From Bifidobacteriaceae bacterium (lineage in GTDB: Bacteria > Actinomycetota > Actinomycetes > Actinomycetales > WQXJ01): DNA of 64,000 nucleotides. Position 1 is the first letter of the stretch; every line of letters begins with the position of its first letter. The DNA lies in contig JAISSX010000037.1 in the NCBI GenBank assembly GCA_031272885.1, positions 79,034-143,033 of the forward strand. Reading direction: 5' to 3'. Under the pieces are notes generated by a model. That model ran no database searches. It was not told the origin of the DNA and worked only from the letters and a program-made list of their open reading frames with translations. Shown in pieces: positions 47,371-62,380 of this stretch. The translations under genes and the position numbers were made by a program.

Positions 47371-48648
47371 TTACGGCGCAGTCAGTACCGTGCAAACCTT
47401 GGTGTCCGCCAGGCAGGTCACATCAACCACTACGCCGCTGGGGAAGTCACCATCGAACAGATCGGTGATCTCTGTCTCCACTTGAATGGTGTAGCCCTGA
47501 TCCAGCAGGCCAAGCTCTTCCAGTACCGCCGTGACGTCATCGACCGTGGAGAACTCCTGCTCCCCAGCCGGGTCTATACCGGCCGGGCCGGAAAGGGCCT
47601 GGATGAACTCGCCCTGCCCAATGTCGGAGAGGGCCATGTCCGGCACAAGAATGAAGCTGCCATCGGCCTCCTCGCTGTAGACCACCAGGGTGTAAGCCTC
47701 CAAGGTCTCCTCCAACTCGGCTTCGTCTGTGCCCGTGGCGCCCACGGCGTAGAACTGGCTGTCCCCGTCGCCAAGCTGGACGGAGTTGACTTGCCCCACT
47801 GGCTCCAGGCCCACCACTACACCCAACTCGACGCCCACGTGGGTTGACGTGGCCGCGGCAGACCCATTGGCGGCGGCCGCCACTTCAGCCAGGGCCGGGC
47901 AGTTCACCCCGGCCCAAATACCCGAATCCTCGTACGGGATCATCACCGTGGCCGAACCGGTTGGTGAGTCGATACGGGACGACACCGCACCGTCCGCGTT
48001 GTCCAGGCCGAACTCGGCGGCCGCCTGGGCGGCGCAGGCCTGAATGGCCGCGTCTTCCGCATCTGAGGGGCCGGACCCTTCGCCCAGAGCTTCATCCAGC
48101 TCGGCCTCCGATTCGGCCAACACCAACGAGATATCGAACGGGATGGTGTCCGTACCGTGGAGCACATAGGCACCGGCCTCGTTCTTGACCAAGGTCACCT
48201 CGTCACCCACCTCGGCCCACTCGCCGCCGGCTACCTGGTCCTTGGTCCAGGCCTTGAACACCAGGTAACTCTCCTGGCCGGTCAGATCATCCAACCGCAC
48301 CGAGAAGGTGGCGGACGTGCCGTAGGCGTCCAGGGCGACATCGACCACTTCACCGGGCAGCTGCGCCGCGGCGGCAGTCCCAGTCCCTGGACCAAACAGG
48401 GCGTAGCCCACGCCGCCCCCCACGACCAGGGCGGCCGCCACCCCAGCGGGCACCAACCGGCGCCCACGCGACCGCCCGGGCTGAACCGCGGCCTCCCCCG
48501 CCGTCTCCTCGGTCCAGACAGTGGCCCTTTCCTGATCGGCCCTAGCCACATCCGGCACCAGCCGGCGCAGCTCCGCCCGGGCCCGTGGCGTCAAACCCTC
48601 ATCCTGCTCCGCCAGGTTGTACCGCGCGAACAAACGCTTAGTCTTCAT
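47371..48648 (-). CDS. Putative membrane-anchored anti-sigma factor-like protein with large extracytoplasmic domain
   Basis: Short cytoplasmic N-terminus, single TM (LVPAGVAAALVVGGGVGYALFG), ~330 aa acidic extracellular region; overlaps the sigma factor stop. Confidence 0.6.
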   Translation of the reverse strand: MKTKRLFARYNLAEQDEGLTPRARAELRRLVPDVARADQERATVWTEETAGEAAVQPGRSRGRRLVPAGVAAALVVGGGVGYALFGPGTGTAAAAQLPGEVVDVALDAYGTSATFSVRLDDLTGQESYLVFKAWTKDQVAGGEWAEVGDEVTLVKNEAGAYVLHGTDTIPFDISLVLAESEAELDEALGEGSGPSDAEDAAIQACAAQAAAEFGLDNADGAVSSRIDSPTGSATVMIPYEDSGIWAGVNCPALAEVAAAANGSAAATSTHVGVELGVVVGLEPVGQVNSVQLGDGDSQFYAVGATGTDEAELEETLEAYTLVVYSEEADGSFILVPDMALSDIGQGEFIQALSGPAGIDPAGEQEFSTVDDVTAVLEELGLLDQGYTIQVETEITDLFDGDFPSGVVVDVTCLADTKVCTVLTAP

Positions 48649-49226
48649 GCTTTTCCCTCCCCTGATTGATAGTGGTGGCGCAGGGCGGCCCGGGCCCGGT
48701 GCAGCCGGACCCGTACCGCTCCGGCTGAGCAGCCCAGCAAGGCAGCACATTCCGCCGTGCTGAGGCCATCCCAGTAATGCGCCATCAGGAGTTCGCGTTG
48801 GTCATCAGCCAAGGCATCGAGCGCCGTGTAGAACCTCTCGCCCGCCTGGTCCCATTCCCAGCCGGAAGGCCTCAAGGCCGCCTCGACTGCCAGTTTCCGG
48901 CCCAGTTCGGCCAGGCGCAGTTCCGCCCGGCTGTCGTTCGCCAGCACGTTGCGGGCGGTGACGAACAGCCAAGCGGCGTTGGGCACGCCGACGGTCCGGG
49001 TGTGTTCCCAGGCGATTCGGAAAGCCTCGGCCGCGATGTCCTCCGCCCGCGCCCGGTCGGCCGTGCGCCGCTGGGCGTAACCCACCACCCGCGGATACTG
49101 CCGCGTGTACAACTCCACGAATTGGGCTTGGGCTTTGGCCGATGGCGCTGCTTGGCTGGTGACCCGTATGGGCGCCGGCGGAACGATGGTGATTTCACCG
49201 CTGCCGGCCATTGCTAACTCCTGCAT
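48645..49226 (-). CDS. ECF-type RNA polymerase sigma factor
   Basis: FVELYTRQYPRVVGYAQRRTADRARAEDIAAEAFRIAWEH region 2; LLMAHYWDGLSTAECAALLGCSAGAVRVRLHRARAAL region 4. Confidence 0.9.
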   Translation of the reverse strand: MQELAMAGSGEITIVPPAPIRVTSQAAPSAKAQAQFVELYTRQYPRVVGYAQRRTADRARAEDIAAEAFRIAWEHTRTVGVPNAAWLFVTARNVLANDSRAELRLAELGRKLAVEAALRPSGWEWDQAGERFYTALDALADDQRELLMAHYWDGLSTAECAALLGCSAGAVRVRLHRARAALRHHYQSGEGKA

Positions 49227-49332
49227 ACCAATTCATGTCCTGGGTCACCCGAAATGTTACGGCCCGCACGATTGCCCGATGGCGCCCGGCCGCCCCAGTC
49301 ATCCCGGCCACCAAGCCGGGAACGCGCCGGGG

Positions 49333-49962
49333 TCAGGGTTTGGTTTTGACGGCGCGGACCACGTAGGTGGCCTCGACGCCCGCCACGGGCGCCAGGCGGA
49401 GAACCTCGGCCTGTTCCAGGCGGTGGCGTTTCAAAGCGGCGCCGGCAGCCGCCAGTTCTTCCGCCGCCGTCTCACCCTTCATGGCCAAGAACAGCCCGCC
49501 GGTGGCCAGCAGCGGCCCGCACCACTGCGCCAACCGGTCAAGCGGACCCACCGCCCGGCTCAACACCGCCCCGGCCTGGCGCCGGCCGGCCAATTCTTCG
49601 GCCCGGGCCCGCGTCACAGTCGTGTTGCCCAACCCCAGCGCCGCCACCGCTTCGGCCAGCCACACCGTGCGCCGCAGCATCGAATCAACCAGTTCCATCG
49701 TCACGTCCGGCCGCATCAGCGCCACCACCAGGCCCGGCAGCCCGGCGCCGGATCCGACATCGATCACCGCCGCCCCGGGCGGCAGCAGCGCCGCCACCGC
49801 CCCGCAGTTGACCAAGTGTCTGGGCCACAAACGTTCTAACTCACGCGGCCCCATCAGGCCACGGACGCCGGCCTCGGCCTCAAGCAGACCTGCCAGGCTG
49901 GCCACCCCGGGATAGGCCTCACCGAAGAAGTCTCGGTACGCCGCCCGGTCTTCGGCCGCCAT
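49333..49962 (-). CDS. rsmG: 16S rRNA (guanine527-N7)-methyltransferase
   Basis: RELERLWPRHLVNC, VIDVGSGAGLPGLVVALMRPDVTMELVDSMLRRTVWL. Confidence 0.95.
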   Translation of the reverse strand: MAAEDRAAYRDFFGEAYPGVASLAGLLEAEAGVRGLMGPRELERLWPRHLVNCGAVAALLPPGAAVIDVGSGAGLPGLVVALMRPDVTMELVDSMLRRTVWLAEAVAALGLGNTTVTRARAEELAGRRQAGAVLSRAVGPLDRLAQWCGPLLATGGLFLAMKGETAAEELAAAGAALKRHRLEQAEVLRLAPVAGVEATYVVRAVKTKP

Positions 49963-50465
49963 CAGGCAGGCCTGATCACCACGTAACGGTCGGGTTCCAC
50001 ACCGGAAGACTCGCTGACCAGCCCGGCCGCCGCCACGGCATCGTGCACCACCTTGCGTTCGAAGGCGTTCATCGGCTCCAGGGACAGGTTGACGCCCTTG
50101 GCCTTGACCTCTTCGATGGCCCGTTCCGCCACCTTGCGCAGTTCGCTGCGGCGCCCCTCGCGGTAACCGGCGATGTCCAGCATCAGCCGGGAGCGCTCAC
50201 CCGTGCGGGCCTGCACCGCGATGCGGGTCAGCTCCTGCAGCGCGTCCAGCACCTCGCCATCGGCCCCCACCAGCCGGTTCAGGGACCGGTCTGAAGGATC
50301 ATCGGTCACCACGGCCACCACGGCCCGGCCGTGGTCTACGTCGATGTCGATGTCGCCCGGCAGCCCGGCAATGTCAAGCAACTCTTCCAGGTAGTCGGCC
50401 GCGATGTCGCCGTCTTCCTCCAGTTTGCTGACGGTGCGGGTTGGGGCGTCTGCTGCCTCACTCAT
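49962..50465 (-). CDS. jag: Jag/R3H-domain RNA-binding protein
   Basis: LVGADGEVLDALQELTRIAVQ KH domain, LEPMNAFERKVVHDAVA R3H domain. Confidence 0.93.
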   Translation of the reverse strand: MSEAADAPTRTVSKLEEDGDIAADYLEELLDIAGLPGDIDIDVDHGRAVVAVVTDDPSDRSLNRLVGADGEVLDALQELTRIAVQARTGERSRLMLDIAGYREGRRSELRKVAERAIEEVKAKGVNLSLEPMNAFERKVVHDAVAAAGLVSESSGVEPDRYVVIRPA

Positions 50466-50475
50466 GGCTACTCCT

Positions 50476-51648
50476 CTACTTCTTCCGCTTCTTGCGGGAC
50501 GTCGACTTGGGTTGCGGGCGTTGCCCGGAAGCCGGCTTGGGCTTGGTCAGGGGCGTGGGGGTGGTGGCGGTGTCGTCGCCACTGGACTCGTCTTCTGGCG
50601 CTACGGGCTCCTCGGCCGCAGCGGCCTCGCCGCCGCCGGCCGAACTTTGCCCAGCCGCGGCGCTACCGGAACTCTTCCGTTGCGACCGGGTGGTGCGTTT
50701 CGGTTGCTGGCGTTGCCCGCCGGTGGTGGGCGTCGCGCCCGCAGCCCCGCCCGCGCCATCGGCCGCCTTGTCGCCGTCTGCCAATTCGGGGTGTTTCTTG
50801 GCCTTGCGGGCCTGCATACGGCGCTCGGCTTCCGAGCCCGGCGCCGGCATGTTGCGGATGACAATGAACTGTTGCCCCATGGACCACAGGTTGGTGGTCA
50901 GCCAGTAGATCAGCACGCCGATGGGGAAGTTGACGCCGGAGACCGCGAAGATCACGGGCATCATGTACATCATGATTTTCTGCGTCCGGAACATCGGGTT
51001 GTCCAGGGCGCTTTGCGGCATGTTCTTCATGGTCAACTGCCGCTGAGTGGTGAACGTGGTGATCGACATCAGGATGATCAGCACCACGGTCACAATCCGC
51101 ACGTTGAGGGCACTAGCGCCAGCCCAAGTAGCGGGGTTCATGAAGGTGGCGCTGAGTGGCGCACCGAACATGTGCGAGTCGACAATTTCCTTCGCCACCG
51201 CGGCATCGATCGGTCCGATGGACGGCTTCTTGTAGGTGCCCTCCGAGACCGGCCCAAGGTTGTACAGCACCCGGAACAGGGCAAAGAACAAGGGTGATTG
51301 GGCCAGGATGGGCCAGCAACCGGACAGCGGGTTGGAGCCGGCCTTGCGGTACACCTCCATCATTTCTTCCTGCTGGCGCCGGCGCGACACCGGGTCGGTC
51401 TTGCCCTTGTAGCGGCGTTGGATCTTCTGCACCTCGGGCTGGATCAGCTGCATGTTGCGGGAAGACTTAATCTGCTTGACGAACAGCGGAATCATGATGC
51501 AGCGCATCACCACCACCAGGACCACAATGGCCAACATCCAGGCCACCGAGTTGTTCACCCTGATCAGCGAAAAGAACTTGTGGGCCCCGTACATGATCCA
51601 GGCGACGCACCACATGATGGGCGTCAGGATCGAATCAAACCAACCCAT
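50476..51648 (-). CDS. yidC: Membrane protein insertase YidC
   Basis: [82 protein letters not shown]. Confidence 0.96.
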   Translation of the reverse strand: MGWFDSILTPIMWCVAWIMYGAHKFFSLIRVNNSVAWMLAIVVLVVVMRCIMIPLFVKQIKSSRNMQLIQPEVQKIQRRYKGKTDPVSRRRQQEEMMEVYRKAGSNPLSGCWPILAQSPLFFALFRVLYNLGPVSEGTYKKPSIGPIDAAVAKEIVDSHMFGAPLSATFMNPATWAGASALNVRIVTVVLIILMSITTFTTQRQLTMKNMPQSALDNPMFRTQKIMMYMMPVIFAVSGVNFPIGVLIYWLTTNLWSMGQQFIVIRNMPAPGSEAERRMQARKAKKHPELADGDKAADGAGGAAGATPTTGGQRQQPKRTTRSQRKSSGSAAAGQSSAGGGEAAAAEEPVAPEDESSGDDTATTPTPLTKPKPASGQRPQPKSTSRKKRKK

Positions 51649-51949
51649 GGAACACCTTCTCCAATCCTCGGCGCTGCCAGGCGGCCAAACTCGGCGCCGG
51701 CACGTGGTCGACACCGCCCGGATGCCACGGGTTGCAGCGCATGATGCGGCGGGCCGCCAGGCCAACTCCCCGCACCAGGCCGTGTAGCCGGATCGCTTCA
51801 AGGGCATAGGCCGAACAGGTGGGGTAGAAGCGGCAGCGGGGGCCGCTCAGCGGCGAGATGACCACCTGGTAGCAGCGCACCAGGCCGGCTCCCAGCCGGG
51901 CGGGCAGGGTACCCAGGCCGCCGATGCCGCCCACCGCACCCCGCGTCAT
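51635..51949 (-). CDS. yidD: Membrane protein insertion efficiency factor YidD
   Basis: [60 protein letters not shown]. Confidence 0.96.
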   Translation of the reverse strand: MTRGAVGGIGGLGTLPARLGAGLVRCYQVVISPLSGPRCRFYPTCSAYALEAIRLHGLVRGVGLAARRIMRCNPWHPGGVDHVPAPSLAAWQRRGLEKVFHGLV

Positions 51950-52287
51950 CGGGCCTTCTCCAACACTCTGGTGAGCGTGCGGCCAACCTGGCCGTCCAGT
52001 TCCCCATAGGTGGCCGCGGCGGCCGGTGGCAGCGCCCGCACCACCAAATTGGTGCCGCCCGGAACGGTGGCCAAGTGGCCGGCCATGACCGCCCGGAGGC
52101 GCCGGGTCACCGTGTGGCGCACCACCGAGTTGCCCACCGCCTTCGACACCACAAAACCCACCAAACGATCAGAAGTTGAACCCGTAGCGGCGTAGACCAC
52201 CGCCAGCGGGCATCGAGCCACCGCCCCACCCCGGATGGTGGAGCGGAAATCCTGGGAACGCCTCATGCGGTGCGCGCGTGCCAGCAC
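51946..52287 (-). CDS. rnpA: Ribonuclease P protein component
   Basis: [51 protein letters not shown]; start may be 52266. Confidence 0.94.
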   Translation of the reverse strand: MLARAHRMRRSQDFRSTIRGGAVARCPLAVVYAATGSTSDRLVGFVVSKAVGNSVVRHTVTRRLRAVMAGHLATVPGGTNLVVRALPPAAAATYGELDGQVGRTLTRVLEKAR

Positions 52288-52298
52288 CGTCAGGTGAC

Positions 52299-52436
52299 CT
52301 AGACGGTCAATTCAGCGCGCCCCTTGCGGCGGCGAGCCGCCAGGATGGCGCGGCCGGCCCGGGTCCGCATCCGCAGCCGGAAGCCGTGCTTCTTCGCCCG
52401 GCGGCGGTTGTTCGGTTGGAACGTCCTCTTACTCAC
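52299..52436 (-). CDS. rpmH: 50S ribosomal protein L34
   Basis: Read directly: [45 protein letters not shown] (GTG start); too short for the ORF track. Confidence 0.97.
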   Translation of the reverse strand: MSKRTFQPNNRRRAKKHGFRLRMRTRAGRAILAARRRKGRAELTV

Positions 52437-52713
52437 GAGTCACTACTCCTGCACGCTAGCGTGGCACCGTGTTCCCTGCGCGAACCGCTGCCGCTTTCAA
52501 TCACGCCCGCCCCCGGATGCGCAGACACCGGCTCCCTTATCACTCAAGGGCATTGCCGTAGGGGGTGGGGCACGCTGACATAGCCGGAACAAAACTACGG
52601 GCCTTGGGTCCCCAGGTCAAACCCGGCCCCCGCTGTCGGCGTAACCGGCACAGTCTGCCACCAGTTGGCCACTGGCCCTAGCGGACACGCCGGTCACACC
52701 GGATAGCATTTGC

Positions 52714-52722
52714 TGTGGATAA
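52714..52722 (-). promoter_or_regulatory. DnaA box upstream of dnaA
   Basis: TGTGGATAA, perfect reverse complement of TTATCCACA. Confidence 0.85.
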
Positions 52723-52740
52723 CTCGGAACGGGGTTGACA

Positions 52741-54138
52741 GTGGACACTGAGCAAGACATCGCCCAGATTTGGCAGGCCGCCCTAAGTGACCTGGTCAGC
52801 AGCCAACAGGTGACAGGCCAACGCTACGGCATCTTTTCGTTGGTTAAGCCGGTGGCCCTGGTGGATGACACTGCGTTGCTGGCCGTCGCTAACCAGTACG
52901 CCAAGGACTTCCTGGAAGCTCCCATCAACGCCACCATGCTGTCTGGTGCCCTCTCCCAAGCGGCCGGCCGCGCCTTGAAACTGGCCATCAGTGTGGACCC
53001 GTCGTTGGAACAGGACGACGACCCATACGCCGACCCCAACCCCGAGGTACCGATCACACCCGGCCCCGTGCCGCCCACCGTCTTGACCGGCCGGGAGGAT
53101 GCCGATTCTTCCCATCTGTTCCGCCGCTACACCTTCGAAAACTTCGTCATCGGCACCTCGAACCGTTTCGCCCATGCTGCGGCCGTGGCCGTCGCCGAAG
53201 CCCCGGCCAAGGCCTATAACCCCTTGTTCATCTACGGCGGTTCCGGCCTGGGCAAGACCCACCTACTGCACGCCATCGGCAACTATGCCCGGTCGCTTTC
53301 GCCCGAACTGCGCGTTCGGTACACCACCTCGGAGGAATTCACCAACGAGTTCATCAACGCGGTGCGCGATGGCCGGATGGCCGATTTCCGCCACCGCTAC
53401 CGCAACAATGACCTGCTGCTGATCGATGACATCCAGTTCCTCAAGGGCCGCGACCAAACGATGGAGGAGTTCTTCCACACCTTCAACACGCTGCATACGT
53501 CCGGCAGCCAGGTGGTGATCACGTCCGATCTGCATCCCAAACAGTTGGATGGTTTCGAGGATCGGCTGCGCTCCCGCTTCGAATGGGGCTTGATCACCGA
53601 CGTCTACGCCCCGGACTTGGAAACGAGGATCGCCATTCTGCGCATGAAGGCGGCCAGCGAAGGCCTGTTCGCGCCGGACGAGGTGGTGGAGTACATCGCC
53701 TCGCGCATCACGTCGAACGTGCGCGAACTGGAAGGCGCCCTGATCAGGGTGACCGCCTTCGCCAACCTCAACGCACAGCCGGTCGATTTGGCCTTGGCCG
53801 AAATCGTCCTGCGGGACCTGATCACGGACAATCAGGCCGAGATCACGGCATCTTTGATCATCGGCCAAACGGCCAACTACTTCGATGTCAGTATCGAGGA
53901 GATTCTTGGCCCATCCCGCACCCGCACCTTGGTCGATGCCCGCCAAATCGCGATGTACCTGTGCCGGGAACTGACCGATCTGTCCTTGCCCGCCATCGGC
54001 CGGGAGTTCGGCGGCCGGGACCACACCACGGTGATGCACGCCGAGAAGAAGGTGAAGGCCTCCATGACGGAGGACAAGAAGTTCTTTTACCGTGTGACCG
54101 AACTCACGAACCGGATCAAACAACACGCCGCGGTGTAG
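52741..54138 (+). CDS. dnaA: Chromosomal replication initiator DnaA
   Basis: NPLFIYGGSGLGKTHLLHAIGNYA, LLLIDDIQFLKGRDQTMEEFFHTFN, FGGRDHTTVMHAEKKV; GTG 52741 (or TTG 52735) start. Confidence 0.98.
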   Translation: MDTEQDIAQIWQAALSDLVSSQQVTGQRYGIFSLVKPVALVDDTALLAVANQYAKDFLEAPINATMLSGALSQAAGRALKLAISVDPSLEQDDDPYADPNPEVPITPGPVPPTVLTGREDADSSHLFRRYTFENFVIGTSNRFAHAAAVAVAEAPAKAYNPLFIYGGSGLGKTHLLHAIGNYARSLSPELRVRYTTSEEFTNEFINAVRDGRMADFRHRYRNNDLLLIDDIQFLKGRDQTMEEFFHTFNTLHTSGSQVVITSDLHPKQLDGFEDRLRSRFEWGLITDVYAPDLETRIAILRMKAASEGLFAPDEVVEYIASRITSNVRELEGALIRVTAFANLNAQPVDLALAEIVLRDLITDNQAEITASLIIGQTANYFDVSIEEILGPSRTRTLVDARQIAMYLCRELTDLSLPAIGREFGGRDHTTVMHAEKKVKASMTEDKKFFYRVTELTNRIKQHAAV

Positions 54139-54560
54139 GCGGAGCCCACCAGGTAACGCGGGTAACGGCACCATTACCTGGGTCCAGCACAAATAATTAA
54201 CAGATGTGGGTAAACCTGTGGATAACTGTGGATCGGGCCGGTCTGGCCTGTGCACAGGTCCGGCCTGGTCGGTGGATAGCTGTGCATCGTGCCAGGCTGT
54301 CCACAGCCGCCACCTCGCCGTCCCCAGGTCACCCACCGCCTCATCCACAGGCCCCTACCGCCCTTGAGGTGCGGCAACGGCCGTTTTCCCCACAATCCAC
54401 AGTCCCTACTACGATGACGATCTATCTCTTAAGGGTTTCCGCCCACAGCCCACAGTGGGGCAGGACGGTCCCAGCCAGAGAAAAACCCAAATCGACCAGT
54501 CTTCTGCCCGTCAGGCCCCACCACCGCGTAGGGTTGACTTGGAATCACATCAACCGCTAG
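54139..54560. other. oriC: Chromosomal origin of replication, dnaA-dnaN intergenic
   Basis: AT-rich AAATAATTAACAG, DnaA box TGTGGATAA at 54217-54225, TGTGGATCG 54227-54235, further near-boxes (GTGGATAG, TGTCCACAG, CATCCACAG, AATCCACAG) to 54402. Confidence 0.92.
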
Positions 54561-54569
54561 GAGCAAGCC

Positions 54570-55706
54570 ATGAAGTTCGTGGTTGAACGAGACGTTCTTG
54601 CCGACGCCGTTGGCTGGGTGGCCCGCGCCCTGCCGGCCCGCCCGCCCAGCCCGGTGCTGGCAGGGGTCCGGATCAAGGCCAAGTCCGATGACGGCGGTAC
54701 CGTCACGCTGGCCAGTTTCGATTATGAAGTCTCGGCCAAGGCCGACATCAGTGCCGATGTCGAGGAACCGGGCGAAGTCCTGGTGTCCGGCCGCCTGTTG
54801 GCGGAGATCGCCCGGCTGTTGCCGGCCAAGCCGGTCACCATCCGGCTGGAGGGGCCCAAGACGGTGGTGACCTGCGGGGCGTCGACCTTCACATTGTTGA
54901 CGATGCCGCTTGATGACTACCCGTCCCTGCCGCCGATGCCCAACGCCGTCGGCGCCATTGAGGCCGGGCGGTTCCAAGAGGCCGTCAGCCAAGTGGCGGT
55001 GGCAGCCACCAGGGATGAAACCCTGCCGCTGTTGACCGGTGTGCGGGTGGAGATCGAAGGCGAAACTCTGACGTTGCTGGCCACCGACCGGTACCGGTTG
55101 GCGATCAAAGAGTTGACCTGGAAGCCGACCAGCCCCACGGTGTCACGGGTAGCGGTGGTGCGGGCCCGTACCTTGACCGAAGTGGCGAAGGCATTCGGCC
55201 ACACCGAACAGATCGAGGTGGCGCTGACGGCGCCCGGCTTGGCGGACATTGTCGGTTTTGGGGCGGCCGGAAAGGAAACCACCTCGCTGTTGATCGACGG
55301 CGACTATCCGCCGGTGCGCAAACTGCTGCCCAGTAATTCCGAAATCACTGCGGTGGTTGCTGTGGCCGAACTACAAGAAGCGGCCCGCCGCGTCTCTCTG
55401 GTGGCGGAACGCAACACCCCGGTGCAGATTGCCTTCACGGCCGGGCAGGCGGTGCTCAACGCCGGGACGGGTGATGACGCGCAGGCGTCGGAGGTGATTG
55501 AGGCCACCCTGGAAGGTGAGGACATCACGGTGGCGTTCAACCCCCACTACTTGTTGGACGGCCTTGGGGTGATCGGTGCGCCTTATGTGCGCTTGTCGAT
55601 GACGAACGCCACCAAGCCGGTCCTGTTCGAAGGCATGGAGGGAATCGAGGGCCCAGCCAAGGTGGACTACAAGTACCTGCTGGTACCGATCCGTTTCACC
55701 GTCTAG
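54570..55706 (+). CDS. dnaN: DNA polymerase III beta sliding clamp
   Basis: MKFVVERDVLADAVGWVARALPARPPSPVLAGV; C-terminal KYLLVPIRFTV. Confidence 0.97.
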   Translation: MKFVVERDVLADAVGWVARALPARPPSPVLAGVRIKAKSDDGGTVTLASFDYEVSAKADISADVEEPGEVLVSGRLLAEIARLLPAKPVTIRLEGPKTVVTCGASTFTLLTMPLDDYPSLPPMPNAVGAIEAGRFQEAVSQVAVAATRDETLPLLTGVRVEIEGETLTLLATDRYRLAIKELTWKPTSPTVSRVAVVRARTLTEVAKAFGHTEQIEVALTAPGLADIVGFGAAGKETTSLLIDGDYPPVRKLLPSNSEITAVVAVAELQEAARRVSLVAERNTPVQIAFTAGQAVLNAGTGDDAQASEVIEATLEGEDITVAFNPHYLLDGLGVIGAPYVRLSMTNATKPVLFEGMEGIEGPAKVDYKYLLVPIRFTV

Positions 55707-55713
55707 CCGCCCG

Positions 55714-56880
55714 ATGCACCTGACCGACCTGTCGCTGACCGACTTCCGGTCATACCGCGAGGCGGTGGTGCGCCTGGAGCCTGGGGTCAGCACGTTTCTG
55801 GGTGCCAACGGGCAAGGGAAAACCAATCTGGTAGAGGCCGTGGCCTACCTGGCGACCTTGTCTTCCCACCGGGTGGCGTCCGATGCCGCCCTGGTGCGGC
55901 AGGGCGCGGACCGGTCCGTGGTGCGGGCCAAGGTGGTGCGTGGCGACCGGGCGTTGCTGATCGACCTTGAGATTGTGCCGGGCAAGGCTAACCGGGTCCG
56001 GTTGGGCCGCGCACCGGTCAAGCGGGCTTCGGACCTCTTGGGTTTGGTCAAGGTGGTGCGGTTTGTGCCCGAGGATCTGTCTTTAGTCAAGGGCGGACCG
56101 GATGAACGGCGCCGTTTCCTGGACGAACTGTTGGTGCAGTTCACGCCGGGTGTGGCCGGGGTGCTGGCGGACTACGAGCGGGTGGTCAAACAACGCAGCG
56201 CCCTGCTTAAGTCGGCCGCCAAACTGACCGGCCGGTCCCGCGAAGCGGCCCTCGGCTCGTTGGAGGTGTGGGACGACAAGGCGGCCGAACTGGGCGGGCG
56301 GATCACAGCGGCCCGGCTTGGCCTGGTGGAGCGGTTGCGGGGCACGGTGCCGCCGGCTTACGGCGCGGTGGCGGCGGCCGATGGCGCGGTGACCCGGCTG
56401 ACGTATCAGGCGAGGGTGGAACTACCGGCCGGGCAGGCGGCCGGCGATGCGGCGGCCGCCAGCGGCGGCAGCGGCCTCGCGGCCCAGATCACGGCCGTGC
56501 TGAAGGCGGCCATGACGTCCGGCCGTAGCCAAGAGATCGAACGTGGTCTGACCTTGTGGGGGCCACACCGCGATGACCTGGCGTTGGAACTGAACGGCCT
56601 GCCGGCGAGGGGCTATGCCTCCCACGGCGAATCCTGGTCACTGGCGTTGGCACTGCGCCTGGGCAGCTATGAACTGTTGCGCCGCGACCTGGAAGGCGAC
56701 CCCATTCTGATTCTGGATGACGTTTTCGCCGAACTGGACACCAAACGCCGGTCTGCCCTGGCGCAGCTCACCGCCGGGGCCGAACAGGTCTTGGTGACGG
56801 CGGCCGTGGCCCAGGATGTGCCGGCCGAACTGGTGGGGGCGGTCTACCGCGTGGCTGGAGGTGAGGTGACTCGTGGCTGA
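55714..56880 (+). CDS. recF: DNA replication/repair protein RecF
   Basis: LSLTDFRSYREAVVRLEPGVSTFLGANGQGKTNLVEAVAYL, PILILDDVFAELDTKRR. Confidence 0.96.
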   Translation: MHLTDLSLTDFRSYREAVVRLEPGVSTFLGANGQGKTNLVEAVAYLATLSSHRVASDAALVRQGADRSVVRAKVVRGDRALLIDLEIVPGKANRVRLGRAPVKRASDLLGLVKVVRFVPEDLSLVKGGPDERRRFLDELLVQFTPGVAGVLADYERVVKQRSALLKSAAKLTGRSREAALGSLEVWDDKAAELGGRITAARLGLVERLRGTVPPAYGAVAAADGAVTRLTYQARVELPAGQAAGDAAAASGGSGLAAQITAVLKAAMTSGRSQEIERGLTLWGPHRDDLALELNGLPARGYASHGESWSLALALRLGSYELLRRDLEGDPILILDDVFAELDTKRRSALAQLTAGAEQVLVTAAVAQDVPAELVGAVYRVAGGEVTRG

Positions 56881-57379
56881 ACTAAGCGGCCCCGAACGGG
56901 TCGAACGAGCCAAGGAAGCCGGCCAGCCGGCCGAACTGGCGGCCTTGGACCGGGTCATGGCCGGTCCCAAGGCGGCCAAGCGGGTAGCTCGGCGGGGCGG
57001 TGGGACGGAGCCGGAGTGGCAGACGGGCCGCGACCCAGCCGAGGTGGGCGAACTGGTGGACCAGTACCTGGCCCGCGAAGGCTGGGAACACCAACTGTCG
57101 GTCGGTTCGGTGGTGGCCCGTTGGGAGGAGATTGCCGGCAAGGAAGTGGCCGAACACTGCCAACCGGAGTCGTTCGATGACGGCCGGTTGGTAGTGCGGG
57201 CCGTGTCTTCGCCGTGGGCCACCCAGATCCGCCTGTTGCTGCCCCAGTTGACGGCCCGCATCGACCGGGTGGTGGGGGCCGGGGTGGTGACTTCGGTCAC
57301 GGTCCTGGGCCCGGCGGCGCCGGCGGCCAAACGCGGCCAATGGACCGTCAGAACGGGTCGGCGCACCCCGAAGAGGTGA
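56873..57379 (+). CDS. dciA: DUF721 protein, DciA-type replicative helicase loader family
   Basis: GSVVARWEEIAGKEVAEHCQPESFDDGRLVVRAVSSPWATQIRLLLPQLTARIDRVVG; located between recF and gyrB. Confidence 0.88.
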   Translation: MAELSGPERVERAKEAGQPAELAALDRVMAGPKAAKRVARRGGGTEPEWQTGRDPAEVGELVDQYLAREGWEHQLSVGSVVARWEEIAGKEVAEHCQPESFDDGRLVVRAVSSPWATQIRLLLPQLTARIDRVVGAGVVTSVTVLGPAAPAAKRGQWTVRTGRRTPKR

Positions 57380-57529
57380 TACATCTCTCTTCTGGCGGCG
57401 CCAGGGGCGGCTGGGACGCCCGTAGACGGCCCCTAGGCGGCTTGGGGCGCCATCGGCGGCAGAAAGCGCCCAAGGCCTGTACGGCGGTTCTAGGCCAAAA
57501 ACCCGTCAGAAGGCCGTCAGAGCGGGTAG

Positions 57530-59662
<2,133 letters not shown>

Positions 59663-59746
59663 GACCGCCCAACCAACCCGAACCAGGGCAACCAGACATA
59701 GACCGAGGGCTACCAGCGGCCCGCACAGAATCGAGATCAGAAGCCA

Positions 59747-62376
<2,630 letters not shown>

Positions 62377-62380
<4 letters not shown>

